Below, one piece after another: positions 27,069-36,050 of a DNA stretch of 64,000 nt; the first letter of the stretch is position 1, and every line of letters starts with the position of its first letter. Below the pieces are notes generated by a model. It worked only from the letters and a program-made list of their open reading frames with translations, had not been told where the DNA came from and searched no databases. A program made the translations under genes and the position numbers. This DNA is from an uncultured Bacteroidales bacterium. Its GTDB lineage: Bacteria > Bacteroidota > Bacteroidia > Bacteroidales > Muribaculaceae. Location: assembly GCA_900542185.1 (NCBI GenBank), contig UQMZ01000001.1:1-64000 (forward strand). The letters run 5' to 3'.

Positions 27069-30000
27069 TTAAAGGCGGATCTTGAGCGAGGAACGGTGGC
27101 CCTTGGCGTCCGTGGCGGTCACGATGTAGATGCCGCCTGCCACATTGTCCAGGGATACGGTGTCGCTGCCTGCGGCCACAAGCGTTCCGGTGGTGGAGAA
27201 TACGCTGATGGCGCAACCCTGCGCGGAGACTGCGTTGCCGTTGAAGCTGATGTTGCCTGCGGACTCGATCTCGATCGAACCTACGCCGGACTGAGCGGCG
27301 TTGACGGTTATCCTGGCCTGGGTCTGCTTGCCGGCGATGCCGGCGGTGATGTTGGCGGTGCCTTTTTTCAGACCTTTGATCACGATGAAGATCTCACCGT
27401 TCTCGATGCCCATGTCACCGGCCTCGGCTACGGACTCGTCGCTTATCTCGAACGTGAAGCCCTCTATCATCTCATCTGTGATGCCTTCGCCTACGAGTTG
27501 CAGATGGAGGGTCACTTCCTTTTCAGCCTCGATTGTAACCTCGGAGGGGGTGAAGATCAGCAGACCGCCCTCGAAGTACAGTGTCGGGTTGAACTGGTCG
27601 CCCGTCATGTTCCAGGGATTCTCGGTGTCGTTGCCGTAATTCCAGCCCAGCTCCTGGAAGAAGGAGATGCCGGTTTCGTCGGCGGCTACGGAAGCGCCTT
27701 CGGTGCTGGTGGCTGCGGCCTCGATCTTGTCGCTGCCTACTGTCAGAGTGGCAACGGCATAGTTGTTGGCCAGGCCTGCATCCGGAGCCACGGGTTCGTC
27801 GCTGTAGATTGGCTCGTCGTTATCATAATCCCAGTCGATTGGTTCGGGCTCGTTATTGACCACGCTTTTACCTACGATGCGGTGCATCGTGTCGTTCTGG
27901 CCGGGGAATTCCTCGCTTTCGGCCGGAGTTCCGGTATATGCGAGTGACGAGAGATTGACGTAGCAACCCTGTACGGCGAACGAAGGAGCGGTTGGCTCGT
28001 CGGGCTCGTCGGGGTTCAGGCTGCCATAGTCGGGCTGCAGATCACCAACGATACCGCCCACGCAGGGACCTCCGCCCCAGCGCGGAGCCTCGGTAGCCTC
28101 GATGCTGCCCTGTACATGGCACTTCTCGATAAGCGAGCGGCCGCTGGTGGCGGCGATGCCGCCGATGGTGTTCTTGCCCTTGATTGCGGCGTTGACGTGG
28201 CAGTCGCTGATTTTGCCGGCGTTATTGCCCAGATCGCCAACGATGCCGCCTATGCCGGAACCGGCGGTGATACTGCCCTTGAACGCGCAGGCCTGTATGG
28301 TGGCCGATGTCATGGTAGAGCTTGCGATACCGCCTATGGTCGACGATTCCTCGCCGCCTATCAGGTTGCCCTGGAACGAGCTTCCGCTGATGCTGGCGTA
28401 TACACGTGCTTTACCGACAAGACCTCCGAAGTCATCGTCGCCTTGAACTGTCGATTCGTATGCGTGCACGTTCTCGATTACGCCTCCGGACATCGTGCCT
28501 ACAAGCAGACCCTGGCCCGAAGCCGCGTTCTTGAGCGACGCGTTTACGAAATTGATATTACGCACGGTTCCCGCAAGGTCATCTGAATTGGCTGATACGC
28601 CTTCGGCCGTGTCTGCGGGGCGGTTAAGCTGAGGAATCAGCGCGCGGCCGGTCAGGCTCAGATTGCTGATTACGTGATTGCGTCCGTCGAGCGAGCCGGT
28701 GAATTCGAAGTCTTTGATGTCCAGCGGATAACCGGAAGCGTCGATGTCGCTGACGATGGCGTAATGGGCCTCGGGAGCGGATATGAGCTGCTTCAGACCG
28801 CCTACGGTGCTGATCTGGTAAGGATTCTCGGCCGTTCCGTCTCCGTTTTCGAACAGTTGCAGCGGCAGGTCATAGCTCTGGAGGGTGTATTTCCAGTCGC
28901 TGATGTCCATGTATGTCACAATGAGTTTGGGCGACTTGGAGCCGTAGTTGGCTATGAAGATGTTGGCAAGGTCGCCTTTGCCCTCTTCAGGGCCGAGTTC
29001 AAGCAGGGGAGCCTTGGAGGAATCGGTGCTGCGGATAATCAGCTGTTCGTCTATGCCGGTGCCGCTTGCTTTCTTACGCTTGACCAGTGCCATATATTCC
29101 CGGTCTGAGTCAAGGTTGAACAGGTAGGGATCGAATGCTTCCGGACCGGTATAGAGCTGTGCGAATTCCACATTCTGGCCCAGGTTGATATCGTCCGTGC
29201 GTACTATGGTTCCCTCTTCGGGATCGACGAATACGATCTGAGTATGTACGTCGTCGTTCTCGTCCGACATACCTCTGGTCTGCGGAGCGTAGTAAAGGTA
29301 GGAATCCTTGTCTGCCACACGGTCGGTGTTGGCGGTGAGCGATATGTTCGGGTCTTCGTCCGATAAATTGGCGTTCAGTTCATGCTCCACCTGGCCGTTG
29401 TTTACGTTTACGAACTGGAAGAATACGTCGCCGTCACCGTCCGGTATGATGAACATGACCTGGGGAGCGAACCCGGGTATGTCCGTCATGAACGTACCGC
29501 CGCTCACGCCTTGGGCCAAGTCGAATTTCTTTACTCCGGCTGCAGTCTCTCCTTTGGGTGCGGCACTGTATACAGTGTAGTCATAGCTGAACGTGTCGCC
29601 GCCCTGGATGGAATGAGCCTTGGTGATGTACAGACTTGGAGTGCCGTCTCCGCTCAGTGTCAGGTTCAGGTCGTTGTCATACTGGAAGTTGCCGTGATAC
29701 AGGAAAAAGAGATCGTCGGCATTGGTGTCCAGGGGGAAAGTGGTGGTACTGTATTTTTCCATTGCGGCGTTCCATCCGCTGCCTGTGGTGTACACGTCTA
29801 CTATCATCTCGTTGTCGGCGGCGGGATTCTCGTTGGAGTAATCGTATGGATCCTCAAACCAGCAATGCTTCAGATGGCTGAAGGAAATCCAGGGCTTCCC
29901 GTCGTTTACGACCGACAGGACCGGAATCGCATCCGCACCGGTGGTGCATATCTCCGGGAAACGGACATCGATCACCGGATCGCCCATTCCGCTGTATCCT

Positions 30001-30734
30001 GCTTTCTTACCTGCTTTCTTATATGTGACGAAACGGTTGTCAAGATGATTCTCGATGCCGTTCACCTCGGGAGTCTCTGTTTCGACGGAGGTGTAGAAAG
30101 TGATGTAGAAATCCTCCGACCATGCGTCTTTTGCAGCATTTACAGCCGAGCAGTAGTATCCGTCGATTGTGGTGACAGGCTCGTTCTTGCCGATGGAGTA
30201 TACGCGCGTACGGTAGTTGTTGACATACGCAGTGGTGTTGGTGGCAACACCGATCATGATTTCGTAGCTGTTGTCGTAGTTGAAGAATTTCTGAGTCAGA
30301 TCGGGACCGATACTGAGTTGTGCCACGCGGGTCTCGTTTTCACCGAGCTGAATCTCATCCTCCACTGATCCGACTTCCTGGAGCTGGCTGTCGAATACGG
30401 TGATCTTAAATCCCTGGATACTGTTGGTCTCGCTTGTCTTGTAATCGATGGAGAAAAACCAGGTCGAACCGTCAGGCGCGTTGAGATATCCGGACTCGCT
30501 GCTCTTGGAGAGCACGTTGGGATTGAGCGTCTTGAACGCTCCCACTTTGACAGCGCCCTTGGGGGCTTTGGCCTGAAATGCGTCGGGTTTGCCGAAGCCA
30601 TCCTGACACACCTCGGCACGGGCCTTGGGCATGTAGGGGAACAGCGCATCCGAAGTGCCATGGGGAACCTTCGCCTGCGCCGATACGCTTCCGACGGCCA
30701 TAGCCGCCGCAATCGCGATAATCGTTTTGTTCAT
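27069..30734 (-). CDS. Large secreted protein with GLUG repeats, Ig-like region and T9SS-type C-terminal tail
   Basis: 1221 residues with a signal peptide (AIAAAMAVGSVSAQA). The first 600 residues are unrecognised and beta-rich. From about 660 GLUG-type repeats appear (SGYPLDIKDFEFTGSLDG, FGGLVGKARVYASISG, IGGIASSTMTSATIQ, IGGIVGDLGNNAGKISD, VGGIVGDL), which form beta-helical surface modules. An Ig-like segment follows (TPSEVTIEAEKEVTLHLQL). The last 75 residues (CAISVFSTTGTLVAAG, DNVAGGIYIVTATDAKG, ending SSLKIRL) match type IX secretion sorting domains, which direct proteins across the outer membrane to the surface. It has its own promoter and terminator, so it is a single-gene unit. Function unknown; a surface or adhesive role is inferred. 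Confidence 0.75.
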   Translation of the reverse strand: MNKTIIAIAAAMAVGSVSAQAKVPHGTSDALFPYMPKARAEVCQDGFGKPDAFQAKAPKGAVKVGAFKTLNPNVLSKSSESGYLNAPDGSTWFFSIDYKTSETNSIQGFKITVFDSQLQEVGSVEDEIQLGENETRVAQLSIGPDLTQKFFNYDNSYEIMIGVATNTTAYVNNYRTRVYSIGKNEPVTTIDGYYCSAVNAAKDAWSEDFYITFYTSVETETPEVNGIENHLDNRFVTYKKAGKKAGYSGMGDPVIDVRFPEICTTGADAIPVLSVVNDGKPWISFSHLKHCWFEDPYDYSNENPAADNEMIVDVYTTGSGWNAAMEKYSTTTFPLDTNADDLFFLYHGNFQYDNDLNLTLSGDGTPSLYITKAHSIQGGDTFSYDYTVYSAAPKGETAAGVKKFDLAQGVSGGTFMTDIPGFAPQVMFIIPDGDGDVFFQFVNVNNGQVEHELNANLSDEDPNISLTANTDRVADKDSYLYYAPQTRGMSDENDDVHTQIVFVDPEEGTIVRTDDINLGQNVEFAQLYTGPEAFDPYLFNLDSDREYMALVKRKKASGTGIDEQLIIRSTDSSKAPLLELGPEEGKGDLANIFIANYGSKSPKLIVTYMDISDWKYTLQSYDLPLQLFENGDGTAENPYQISTVGGLKQLISAPEAHYAIVSDIDASGYPLDIKDFEFTGSLDGRNHVISNLSLTGRALIPQLNRPADTAEGVSANSDDLAGTVRNINFVNASLKNAASGQGLLVGTMSGGVIENVHAYESTVQGDDDFGGLVGKARVYASISGSSFQGNLIGGEESSTIGGIASSTMTSATIQACAFKGSITAGSGIGGIVGDLGNNAGKISDCHVNAAIKGKNTIGGIAATSGRSLIEKCHVQGSIEATEAPRWGGGPCVGGIVGDLQPDYGSLNPDEPDEPTAPSFAVQGCYVNLSSLAYTGTPAESEEFPGQNDTMHRIVGKSVVNNEPEPIDWDYDNDEPIYSDEPVAPDAGLANNYAVATLTVGSDKIEAAATSTEGASVAADETGISFFQELGWNYGNDTENPWNMTGDQFNPTLYFEGGLLIFTPSEVTIEAEKEVTLHLQLVGEGITDEMIEGFTFEISDESVAEAGDMGIENGEIFIVIKGLKKGTANITAGIAGKQTQARITVNAAQSGVGSIEIESAGNISFNGNAVSAQGCAISVFSTTGTLVAAGSDTVSLDNVAGGIYIVTATDAKGHRSSLKIRL

Positions 30735-30793
30735 ACTGTATTTATTTTGTTGTTTATGTTATCCTATGTTATGGTTTAACGTAAAATTGTTTG

Positions 30794-30801
30794 CAAAATT
30801 A
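30794..30801 (-). promoter_or_regulatory. -7 promoter element of the large secreted protein
   Basis: Minus strand TAATTTTG, with TTGAC 22 nt upstream. About 60 nt before the ATG. The divergent region 30735-30954 is AT-rich and also carries the pepT promoter. Confidence 0.5.
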
Positions 30802-30875
30802 ATACAAAAAATATAATTAATGTCAATAGCGGTGTTAATAATTGTTAAGTATGTGTTAATGCGCCGATAAATAGG

Positions 30876-30883
30876 TAATTTTG
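30876..30883 (+). promoter_or_regulatory. -7 promoter element of pepT-miaA
   Basis: TAATTTTG on the plus strand, about 70 nt before the pepT ATG. A weak TGTG lies near -33. Confidence 0.5.
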
Positions 30884-30954
30884 TGCAACAAAAACAGAAG
30901 TACAGCCGGGCATTACGGCTTGCTGTGGCAAAACAGAACGCAAATTAGATAGCC

Positions 30955-32172
30955 ATGACAGTAACAGAAAGATTTTTAGATTTCGTGAAGTACGACACCC
31001 AGAGCGACGAGCTGACGGACATGACGCCGTCGTCGCCGGGTCAGATGGAATTTGCCGGGTACCTGAAGACGGTGCTTGAAGGCATGGGTCTGCAGGACGT
31101 GGACCTGGACGACAACGGCTATCTGATGGCCACGCTGCCCGCAAATACCGACAGACAAATACCGACAATAGGTTTCATAGCACACATGGACACAAGCCCC
31201 GACATGTCGGGCAAGCATGTGAAGCCCCGCATCGTCAAGGATTATGACGGCGGCGTAATCAAGCTGAACGAGGAATACAATCTTGATCCCGCCGAGTTCC
31301 CCGAGCTGAAGAACTATGTGGGCCAGGACCTGATTGTAACTGACGGCACCACTCTGCTCGGCGCCGACGACAAGGCCGGCATCGCCGAGATACTGACCGC
31401 CGTGGCATGGCTGCAGCAGCATCCCGAAGTGAAGCACGGCAAGATACGCGTGGGCTTCAATCCCGACGAGGAAATCGGACTCGGCGCGCATAAGTTCGAC
31501 GTCGAGAAATTCGGCTGCGACTTCGCCTACACCATGGACGGAGGTGCCGTGGGCGAGCTGGAGTTCGAGAACTTCAACGCCGCACAGGCCAAGGTGACCA
31601 TCAAGGGGCGCAACGTGCATCCCGGATACGCCAAGCACAAGATGGTGAATTCTATCCGCGTGGCCGGCAACTTCATCCAGATGCTGCCCCGCTGGGAAAC
31701 GCCGGAGCACACCGAGGGTTACGAAGGTTTCTATCACTTGGTCGGCATCGAGGGCAATGTGGAGCAGACCACGCTGACATACATAATCCGCGACCACGAC
31801 CGCAACCGCTTCGAGAGCCGCAAGCGCGAGATAGAGCACCTGGTGCGCAAGACCAACACCGAGTATCCCGGCTGCTGCACGGTCGAGATCAAGGACCAGT
31901 ACTACAACATGCGCGAGAAGATCGAGCCTGTGATGCACATCATAGACTATGTGAAGGAGGCCATGCTCGAGGCAGGCGTAACGCCCAAGGTGCAGCCCAT
32001 CCGCGGCGGTACGGACGGCGCGCAGCTGTCGTTCAAGGGTCTGCCGTGTCCCAACATCTTCGCCGGCGGCGAGAACTTCCACGGCCGTTTCGAGTACGTG
32101 CCCGTCCAGTCCATGGAGAAGGCCGCGGACGTGATTGTGAACATCTGCAGGATTGTAGCGGAGAAAGCGTGA
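30955..32172 (+). CDS. pepT: Peptidase T (tripeptide aminopeptidase)
   Basis: Zinc-dependent M20B aminopeptidase removing the N-terminal residue of tripeptides. 405 residues, the usual length. Metal-binding landmarks: FIAHMDTSPD with His77 and Asp79, the bridging-aspartate motif GADDKAGIAE near 140, and NPDEEIG near 170. VTERFLDFVKYDTQSDE at the start is characteristic of PepT. The stop codon TGA overlaps the GTG start of miaA (GTGA), so the two are co-translated. A cytoplasmic, housekeeping function. Confidence 0.96.
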   Translation: MTVTERFLDFVKYDTQSDELTDMTPSSPGQMEFAGYLKTVLEGMGLQDVDLDDNGYLMATLPANTDRQIPTIGFIAHMDTSPDMSGKHVKPRIVKDYDGGVIKLNEEYNLDPAEFPELKNYVGQDLIVTDGTTLLGADDKAGIAEILTAVAWLQQHPEVKHGKIRVGFNPDEEIGLGAHKFDVEKFGCDFAYTMDGGAVGELEFENFNAAQAKVTIKGRNVHPGYAKHKMVNSIRVAGNFIQMLPRWETPEHTEGYEGFYHLVGIEGNVEQTTLTYIIRDHDRNRFESRKREIEHLVRKTNTEYPGCCTVEIKDQYYNMREKIEPVMHIIDYVKEAMLEAGVTPKVQPIRGGTDGAQLSFKGLPCPNIFAGGENFHGRFEYVPVQSMEKAADVIVNICRIVAEKA

Positions 32173-33047
32173 AAGGAACCGCATACGTCATAACAGGGCC
32201 GACTGCCTCGGGCAAGTCGGCCCTTGCCGTACGCCTGGCCCGTCAGCTCGGCACCGAGATAATCAGCGCCGACAGCCGGCAGATATACACCGGTATACCG
32301 ATAGTCACGGCAATGCCTACCGACGAGGAACGCGCGGCCGTAAGGCATCACCTCATAGACTTCCTGCCGTTGGAGGAATATTACAGCGCCGCGATGTTTG
32401 AGCAGGACGCGCTGAGCATTGCCCGCAGACTTATAGCGGAACGTGGGTCGGTAGTGGTGTGCGGCGGCTCGATGATGTATGTCGACGCCTTCTGTCACGG
32501 CATCGACGAGTTGCCCACGGTGCCGGACGAAATACGGCAGGGACTGAAGGCCGAGCATGACGGGAGGGGAGACGAATGGCTGCTTGGCGAGTTGGCGCGT
32601 CTCGACCCGGAATATTACAATGAGGTAGACCGCAAGAACATGAAGCGGGTGTTTCACGCCGTGGAGATAATCCGTGCCTCGGGACAGAGCTATACATCGC
32701 TTCGCACCGGGCAGCGGAAGGAGCGCGAGTTCGAGGTGCGCAAGATGTGCCTGACCATGCCGCGCGAGCAGCTGTTCGACCGCATCAACCGGCGCGTGGA
32801 CGCCATGGTGGAGGCCGGCCTGGAGGAGGAAGCTCGGCGCGTCTATCCCATGCGGCATCTGAATTCGCTGAACACCGTCGGCCTCAAGGAGATGTTCGCC
32901 ATGTTCGACGGCACGATGGACCGTCACACCGCCATAGAGCGCATCAAGAAGAACACCCGTGTCTACGCCAAGAAACAGTTGACCTGGTGGAAGCGCGATC
33001 CGGACATCGAACTTTACTCTTCGGCGGAGGAGCGGCGGATGCGGTGA
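32169..33047 (+). CDS. miaA: tRNA dimethylallyltransferase MiaA
   Basis: Adds the dimethylallyl group to A37 of tRNAs reading UNN codons. 292 residues from the GTG at 32169, which overlaps the pepT stop; upstream in-frame codons are only a shadow of pepT. P-loop GPTASGKS at 10-17, the substrate-binding SADSRQIYTG, GGSMMYVDAF, and the C-terminal TRVYAKKQLTWWKRD typical of the family. Its 3' end overlaps the convergent yitT gene by 34 bp. Confidence 0.95.
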   Translation: MKGTAYVITGPTASGKSALAVRLARQLGTEIISADSRQIYTGIPIVTAMPTDEERAAVRHHLIDFLPLEEYYSAAMFEQDALSIARRLIAERGSVVVCGGSMMYVDAFCHGIDELPTVPDEIRQGLKAEHDGRGDEWLLGELARLDPEYYNEVDRKNMKRVFHAVEIIRASGQSYTSLRTGQRKEREFEVRKMCLTMPREQLFDRINRRVDAMVEAGLEEEARRVYPMRHLNSLNTVGLKEMFAMFDGTMDRHTAIERIKKNTRVYAKKQLTWWKRDPDIELYSSAEERRMR

Positions 33048-34021
33048 GTGGGGGACTGGGCCGAGGCGTCGTCCGAGGCGGGGACTTTCGGAGCCTGGGA
33101 CTTCATCTTGATCTTGACGTGGTCGAAGCCTTTGCCGTAGACGCCGTTGACCGCGCCCTGAGTCACGAAGGCATCCTCGTCGATGCGCTTCACGATGCGG
33201 AAGATGGTCACGGACTCGATCTTACGGCAATATACTATGAGGATCTTCTGGTCGTGTTTCGTGTACCATCCCTGTCCGTCGATAACCGTTACACCGCGAT
33301 GGGCGTCAACAAGAATTTCGTCGGCTATTTCCTTCCATTTCGACGAGAATATCATGAACTGCGTGGCCTTGCGGTTGCCGTTGATGATCTGGTCGGTGAC
33401 GTAACTGGCTATGAAAGTGACCATGACGCCATACACTATTGTGGGGATCCGGGCCTCCACACGCTGTTCGAACGTGCCTTCGAATGGTAGGAACATCGAG
33501 CAGCAGATGATGCAGAAGTCCATGTATATCATGGTGCGTCCGATGCTGACATTGCTGACCTTCGACACCATGGCGGCCACGATATCCGTGCCGCCCGACG
33601 AACCGTTGTGGATGAACGCCGTTCCGATGCCGATGCCGCAGCAGATGCCTCCCAACACGACGCTGACCACGCGGTCCGGAATCAACGGATGTCCGATGGA
33701 CATGAAGAAATTCTCGGTGCAGCCTATGCCTAAGGCAACTACGGTGACGCCGAAAATAGTGCGCAATACGAATTTCTTGCCGACTATCCTGTAGGCGCAC
33801 GCCAGCAGCAACAGGTTGCAGGCGTAGCTGGTGACGGCCACAGGGATCATGCCGTCGGTGGCGAAATACACAAGGGTGCCGACACCGGACAGACCGCCGA
33901 TCACTATCTTATGTGGAAGTATGCAGGCCGTGAATCCTACGGAATAGATCAGAAGGCCTACGATTATCATCATATAATCCTTGCCGTTGACCAGCAGTGA
34001 ATTGTATTTGGGCTTTGGCAT
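33014..34021 (-). CDS. YitT-family membrane protein (with DUF2179)
   Basis: 335 residues. The N-terminal 220 form a five- or six-helix membrane domain (MMIIVGLLIYSVGFTACIL, GGLSGVGTLVYF, LLLLACAYRIVG, GGICCGIGIGTAFI, IVYGVMVTFIASYV) with the conserved NGSSGGTDI loop. A cytoplasmic DUF2179 domain (QFMIFSSKWKEIADEIL, RGVTVIDGQGWYTKHD) follows. YitT proteins are putative transporters of unknown substrate. A C-terminal polar tail overlaps the end of miaA. Confidence 0.88.
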   Translation of the reverse strand: MPKPKYNSLLVNGKDYMMIIVGLLIYSVGFTACILPHKIVIGGLSGVGTLVYFATDGMIPVAVTSYACNLLLLACAYRIVGKKFVLRTIFGVTVVALGIGCTENFFMSIGHPLIPDRVVSVVLGGICCGIGIGTAFIHNGSSGGTDIVAAMVSKVSNVSIGRTMIYMDFCIICCSMFLPFEGTFEQRVEARIPTIVYGVMVTFIASYVTDQIINGNRKATQFMIFSSKWKEIADEILVDAHRGVTVIDGQGWYTKHDQKILIVYCRKIESVTIFRIVKRIDEDAFVTQGAVNGVYGKGFDHVKIKMKSQAPKVPASDDASAQSPTHRIRRSSAEE

Positions 34022-34036
34022 AAGTACGAGGTCAGA

Positions 34037-34057
34037 GTTATGAGTTATGAGTTATGA
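34037..34057. repeat. Three 7-bp tandem units upstream of yitT
   Basis: GTTATGA three times, beginning 16 bp from the yitT start codon and lying in its 5' leader. Copy number slippage could change start-codon surroundings. Confidence 0.6.
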
Positions 34058-34073
34058 GTGACGTGGTCAGAGG

Positions 34074-34784
34074 TCAGAGGGATTCCTTCATGCGTTTGTA
34101 GATGAATGTCTTGGGGCGCACCATCTTCTGGCCGGCGGGCTTGTCGTAGCCCGGAAGTCCGAAAGAGGCGTGTTCGGGAATCCAGTCGATGATCGCATCC
34201 ACCCAGTCTATCATCCCCTGACGCGAGGGATGGACGTTGCTGGCGCTCTGGCGAGGCAGCTTCAGGTCGAAACTGCGGAAGAACACGTCTCCGCCAAGCT
34301 GTTCGTCTAACCATTTGTTCAGAATGCCCCCTTGCGTCTTGCCGTTCCATGACGGAGGGCCGACCCAGAGCAGGTGCCGGTCGCCCACGGCCTTGACTAT
34401 GTCGTTGAGCGGGCCCTTAAGATGTTCCGGCTTGGTGTCGAACAGCTCGTTCATTCCGAGGCTGACAAACACGGCGTCGGGATCCTGCTGCTCGATGATC
34501 TGGGTCAGTCTGGGCGATTTGCCCCATTTCTGAATGGTCGATCCGTCCCACACCACGGTGGCGACATCGAAGCCGTTCTGTTTGCCGTAGCCGTTCAGCG
34601 CCTCGGCAAGCCAGCCGGTCATCGAATCGCCGATGAACAGTATCTTCCGAACCGTGTCCTTCTCATTTTTCTTTTCGGTCTCGGTCGGCTCGTCGGATCG
34701 GTTGGCCGCGTTCTGTGCAGAGATGGACGGAGTCACCAGCAATAACAGCAGGCTCAGAGTGACGAATATTGTTTTCTTCAACAT
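34074..34784 (-). CDS. Exported SGNH/GDSL-type hydrolase
   Basis: 236 residues from the ATG at 34784 (MLKKTIFVTLSLLLLLVTPSIS), which gives a clean Sec signal peptide; a start further upstream would add a stretch from the preceding gene. SGNH blocks: ILFIGDSMTG with the nucleophile Ser, a SLGMNELF Gly/Asn block, and the catalytic Asp/His region NVHPSRQGMIDWVD. An esterase of the periplasm or surface; the deacylated substrate (for example acetylated glycan) is unknown. It follows the SpmAB-type gene by 13 bp. Confidence 0.82.
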   Translation of the reverse strand: MLKKTIFVTLSLLLLLVTPSISAQNAANRSDEPTETEKKNEKDTVRKILFIGDSMTGWLAEALNGYGKQNGFDVATVVWDGSTIQKWGKSPRLTQIIEQQDPDAVFVSLGMNELFDTKPEHLKGPLNDIVKAVGDRHLLWVGPPSWNGKTQGGILNKWLDEQLGGDVFFRSFDLKLPRQSASNVHPSRQGMIDWVDAIIDWIPEHASFGLPGYDKPAGQKMVRPKTFIYKRMKESL

Positions 34785-34797
34785 AATCTTAAATGTT

Positions 34798-36027
34798 TTA
34801 CCCCCAGAATATATAGGCCACGATAACGGCGGCCACTGCTCCCGTGATGTCGGCCAGAAGTGCATAACCTGCGGCGTAACGGGTCTTGGACACGCCCACG
34901 GAGCCGAAGTACACCGCCAATATATAGAAAGTCGTGTCGGTCGAACCGCGCACGGCCGCGGCCAGTTTCGATACGAAAGCGTCGGCTCCGTTGGCCTGCA
35001 TCACGTCCAGCATCATGGCGCAGCTGCCGCTGCCGCTCAGAGGCTTCATCAGCATGGTGGGCAGCGCGCCCACCCATTGCGTGTCGAAGCCCATCCAGGC
35101 CACGCAGTTCTCCACGCCGCCGGTGATGATGTCCAGTGCACCCGAGGCCCGGAACATCCCGATGGCCACGAGAATGGCCACAAGATACGGTATGATCATC
35201 ACCGCCGTTCTGAAGCCCTCCTTCGCGCCCTCGATGAACACGTCGTATACACGCAGCTTCTTGCGTATGCCGGCCCCGATGAAGGCCATGATGACGCAGA
35301 ACAGGATGAAGTTGGCGCCGAATGTGCTGTATGTACCCACCTTGTCGCCGGGCAGCGAGGAGAAGAACCAGGTGACCAGTGCCACGAATGCCGCTATGCC
35401 GCCCAGCCACGCCCATATCACGCCGTCCATGCGGATGCGCTGCTTAAGACACAACGCTCCCAGGCCGACCAAAGTTGCTATGGCTGTGGCTATAAGTATG
35501 GGTATGAACACATCCGTGGGATTGGCCGCGCCTCCCTGCGCCCGGTACATCATGATGCTGATGGGCACCAGGCAGAGTCCCGAGCTGTTCAGTACCAGGA
35601 ACATGATCATGGCGTCGGTGGCGGTGTCCTTTCGGTCGTTCAGCTTCTGCATCTCCTGCATGGCGCGCAGGCCCATCGGAGTGGCTGCGTTGTCAAGCCC
35701 CAGCATGTTGGCCGAGATATTCATGAAGATGGCTCCCATTGCCGGATGTCCTTTCGGGATGCCGGGAAACAGGCGTGAGAAGAAGGGACTGATGAGACGG
35801 CCGAAAAATTCGATTACTCCGGCCCGTTCCCCTATTTTCATTATACCGAGCCATAGGGTTAGCACTCCGGTCAGGCCGAGCGACACCTCGAAAGCGAATG
35901 CCGCCTGGTCGAACGAGGCGTTCATGATCTGGCTCCACACGTCCAGGTCGCCCTGAAAGCATGTGCGTCCCAACGCCATGACGAAAGCCAGGGCGAAGAA
36001 GGCGATCCAGATCCAGTTCAGAACCAT
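34798..36027 (-). CDS. Fused SpmA/SpmB-type nucleoside-recognition membrane protein
   Basis: 409 residues, about ten membrane helices. The N-terminal half (ALGRTCFQG, FFSRLFPGIPKGHPAMGAI, NMLGLDNAATPMGLRAMQ) is SpmA-like with the Gate/nucleoside-recognition signature. The C-terminal half (FIEGAKEGFRTAVMIIPYLVA, LMKPLSGSGSCAMMLDVM, GSTDTTFYILAVYFGSVG) is SpmB-like. In Bacteroidetes the two occur fused. Proteins of this family are putative transporters; the spore-maturation name comes from Bacillus and does not apply here. Followed closely by the hydrolase gene. Confidence 0.85.
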   Translation of the reverse strand: MVLNWIWIAFFALAFVMALGRTCFQGDLDVWSQIMNASFDQAAFAFEVSLGLTGVLTLWLGIMKIGERAGVIEFFGRLISPFFSRLFPGIPKGHPAMGAIFMNISANMLGLDNAATPMGLRAMQEMQKLNDRKDTATDAMIMFLVLNSSGLCLVPISIMMYRAQGGAANPTDVFIPILIATAIATLVGLGALCLKQRIRMDGVIWAWLGGIAAFVALVTWFFSSLPGDKVGTYSTFGANFILFCVIMAFIGAGIRKKLRVYDVFIEGAKEGFRTAVMIIPYLVAILVAIGMFRASGALDIITGGVENCVAWMGFDTQWVGALPTMLMKPLSGSGSCAMMLDVMQANGADAFVSKLAAAVRGSTDTTFYILAVYFGSVGVSKTRYAAGYALLADITGAVAAVIVAYIFWG

Positions 36028-36050
36028 CTACAGGGTCGGAATAGTGTGGC

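Noticed and set aside
26701..27216. A 171-codon reading frame across the mfa1 leader with repeated QNTHLH units
   Set aside because: Its N-terminal part overlaps the end of the large secreted protein gene in another frame and crosses its terminator. The repeats are explained as DNA tandem units in an untranslated leader; no ATG occurs after the promoter.
30976..32184. A 402-codon frame antisense to pepT
   Set aside because: It is a shadow caused by GC-rich codon use; pepT is clearly the real gene.
32046..33047. Longer miaA start inside pepT
   Set aside because: The added residues (SQHLRRRRELPRP and on) are out-of-frame pepT; the GTG at 32169 begins exactly at the conserved MiaA N-terminus.
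34778..35416. 212-codon frame antisense or offset within the SpmAB-type gene
   Set aside because: Arg/Gly/His-rich shadow translation with no motifs; the membrane protein in the other frame is well supported.
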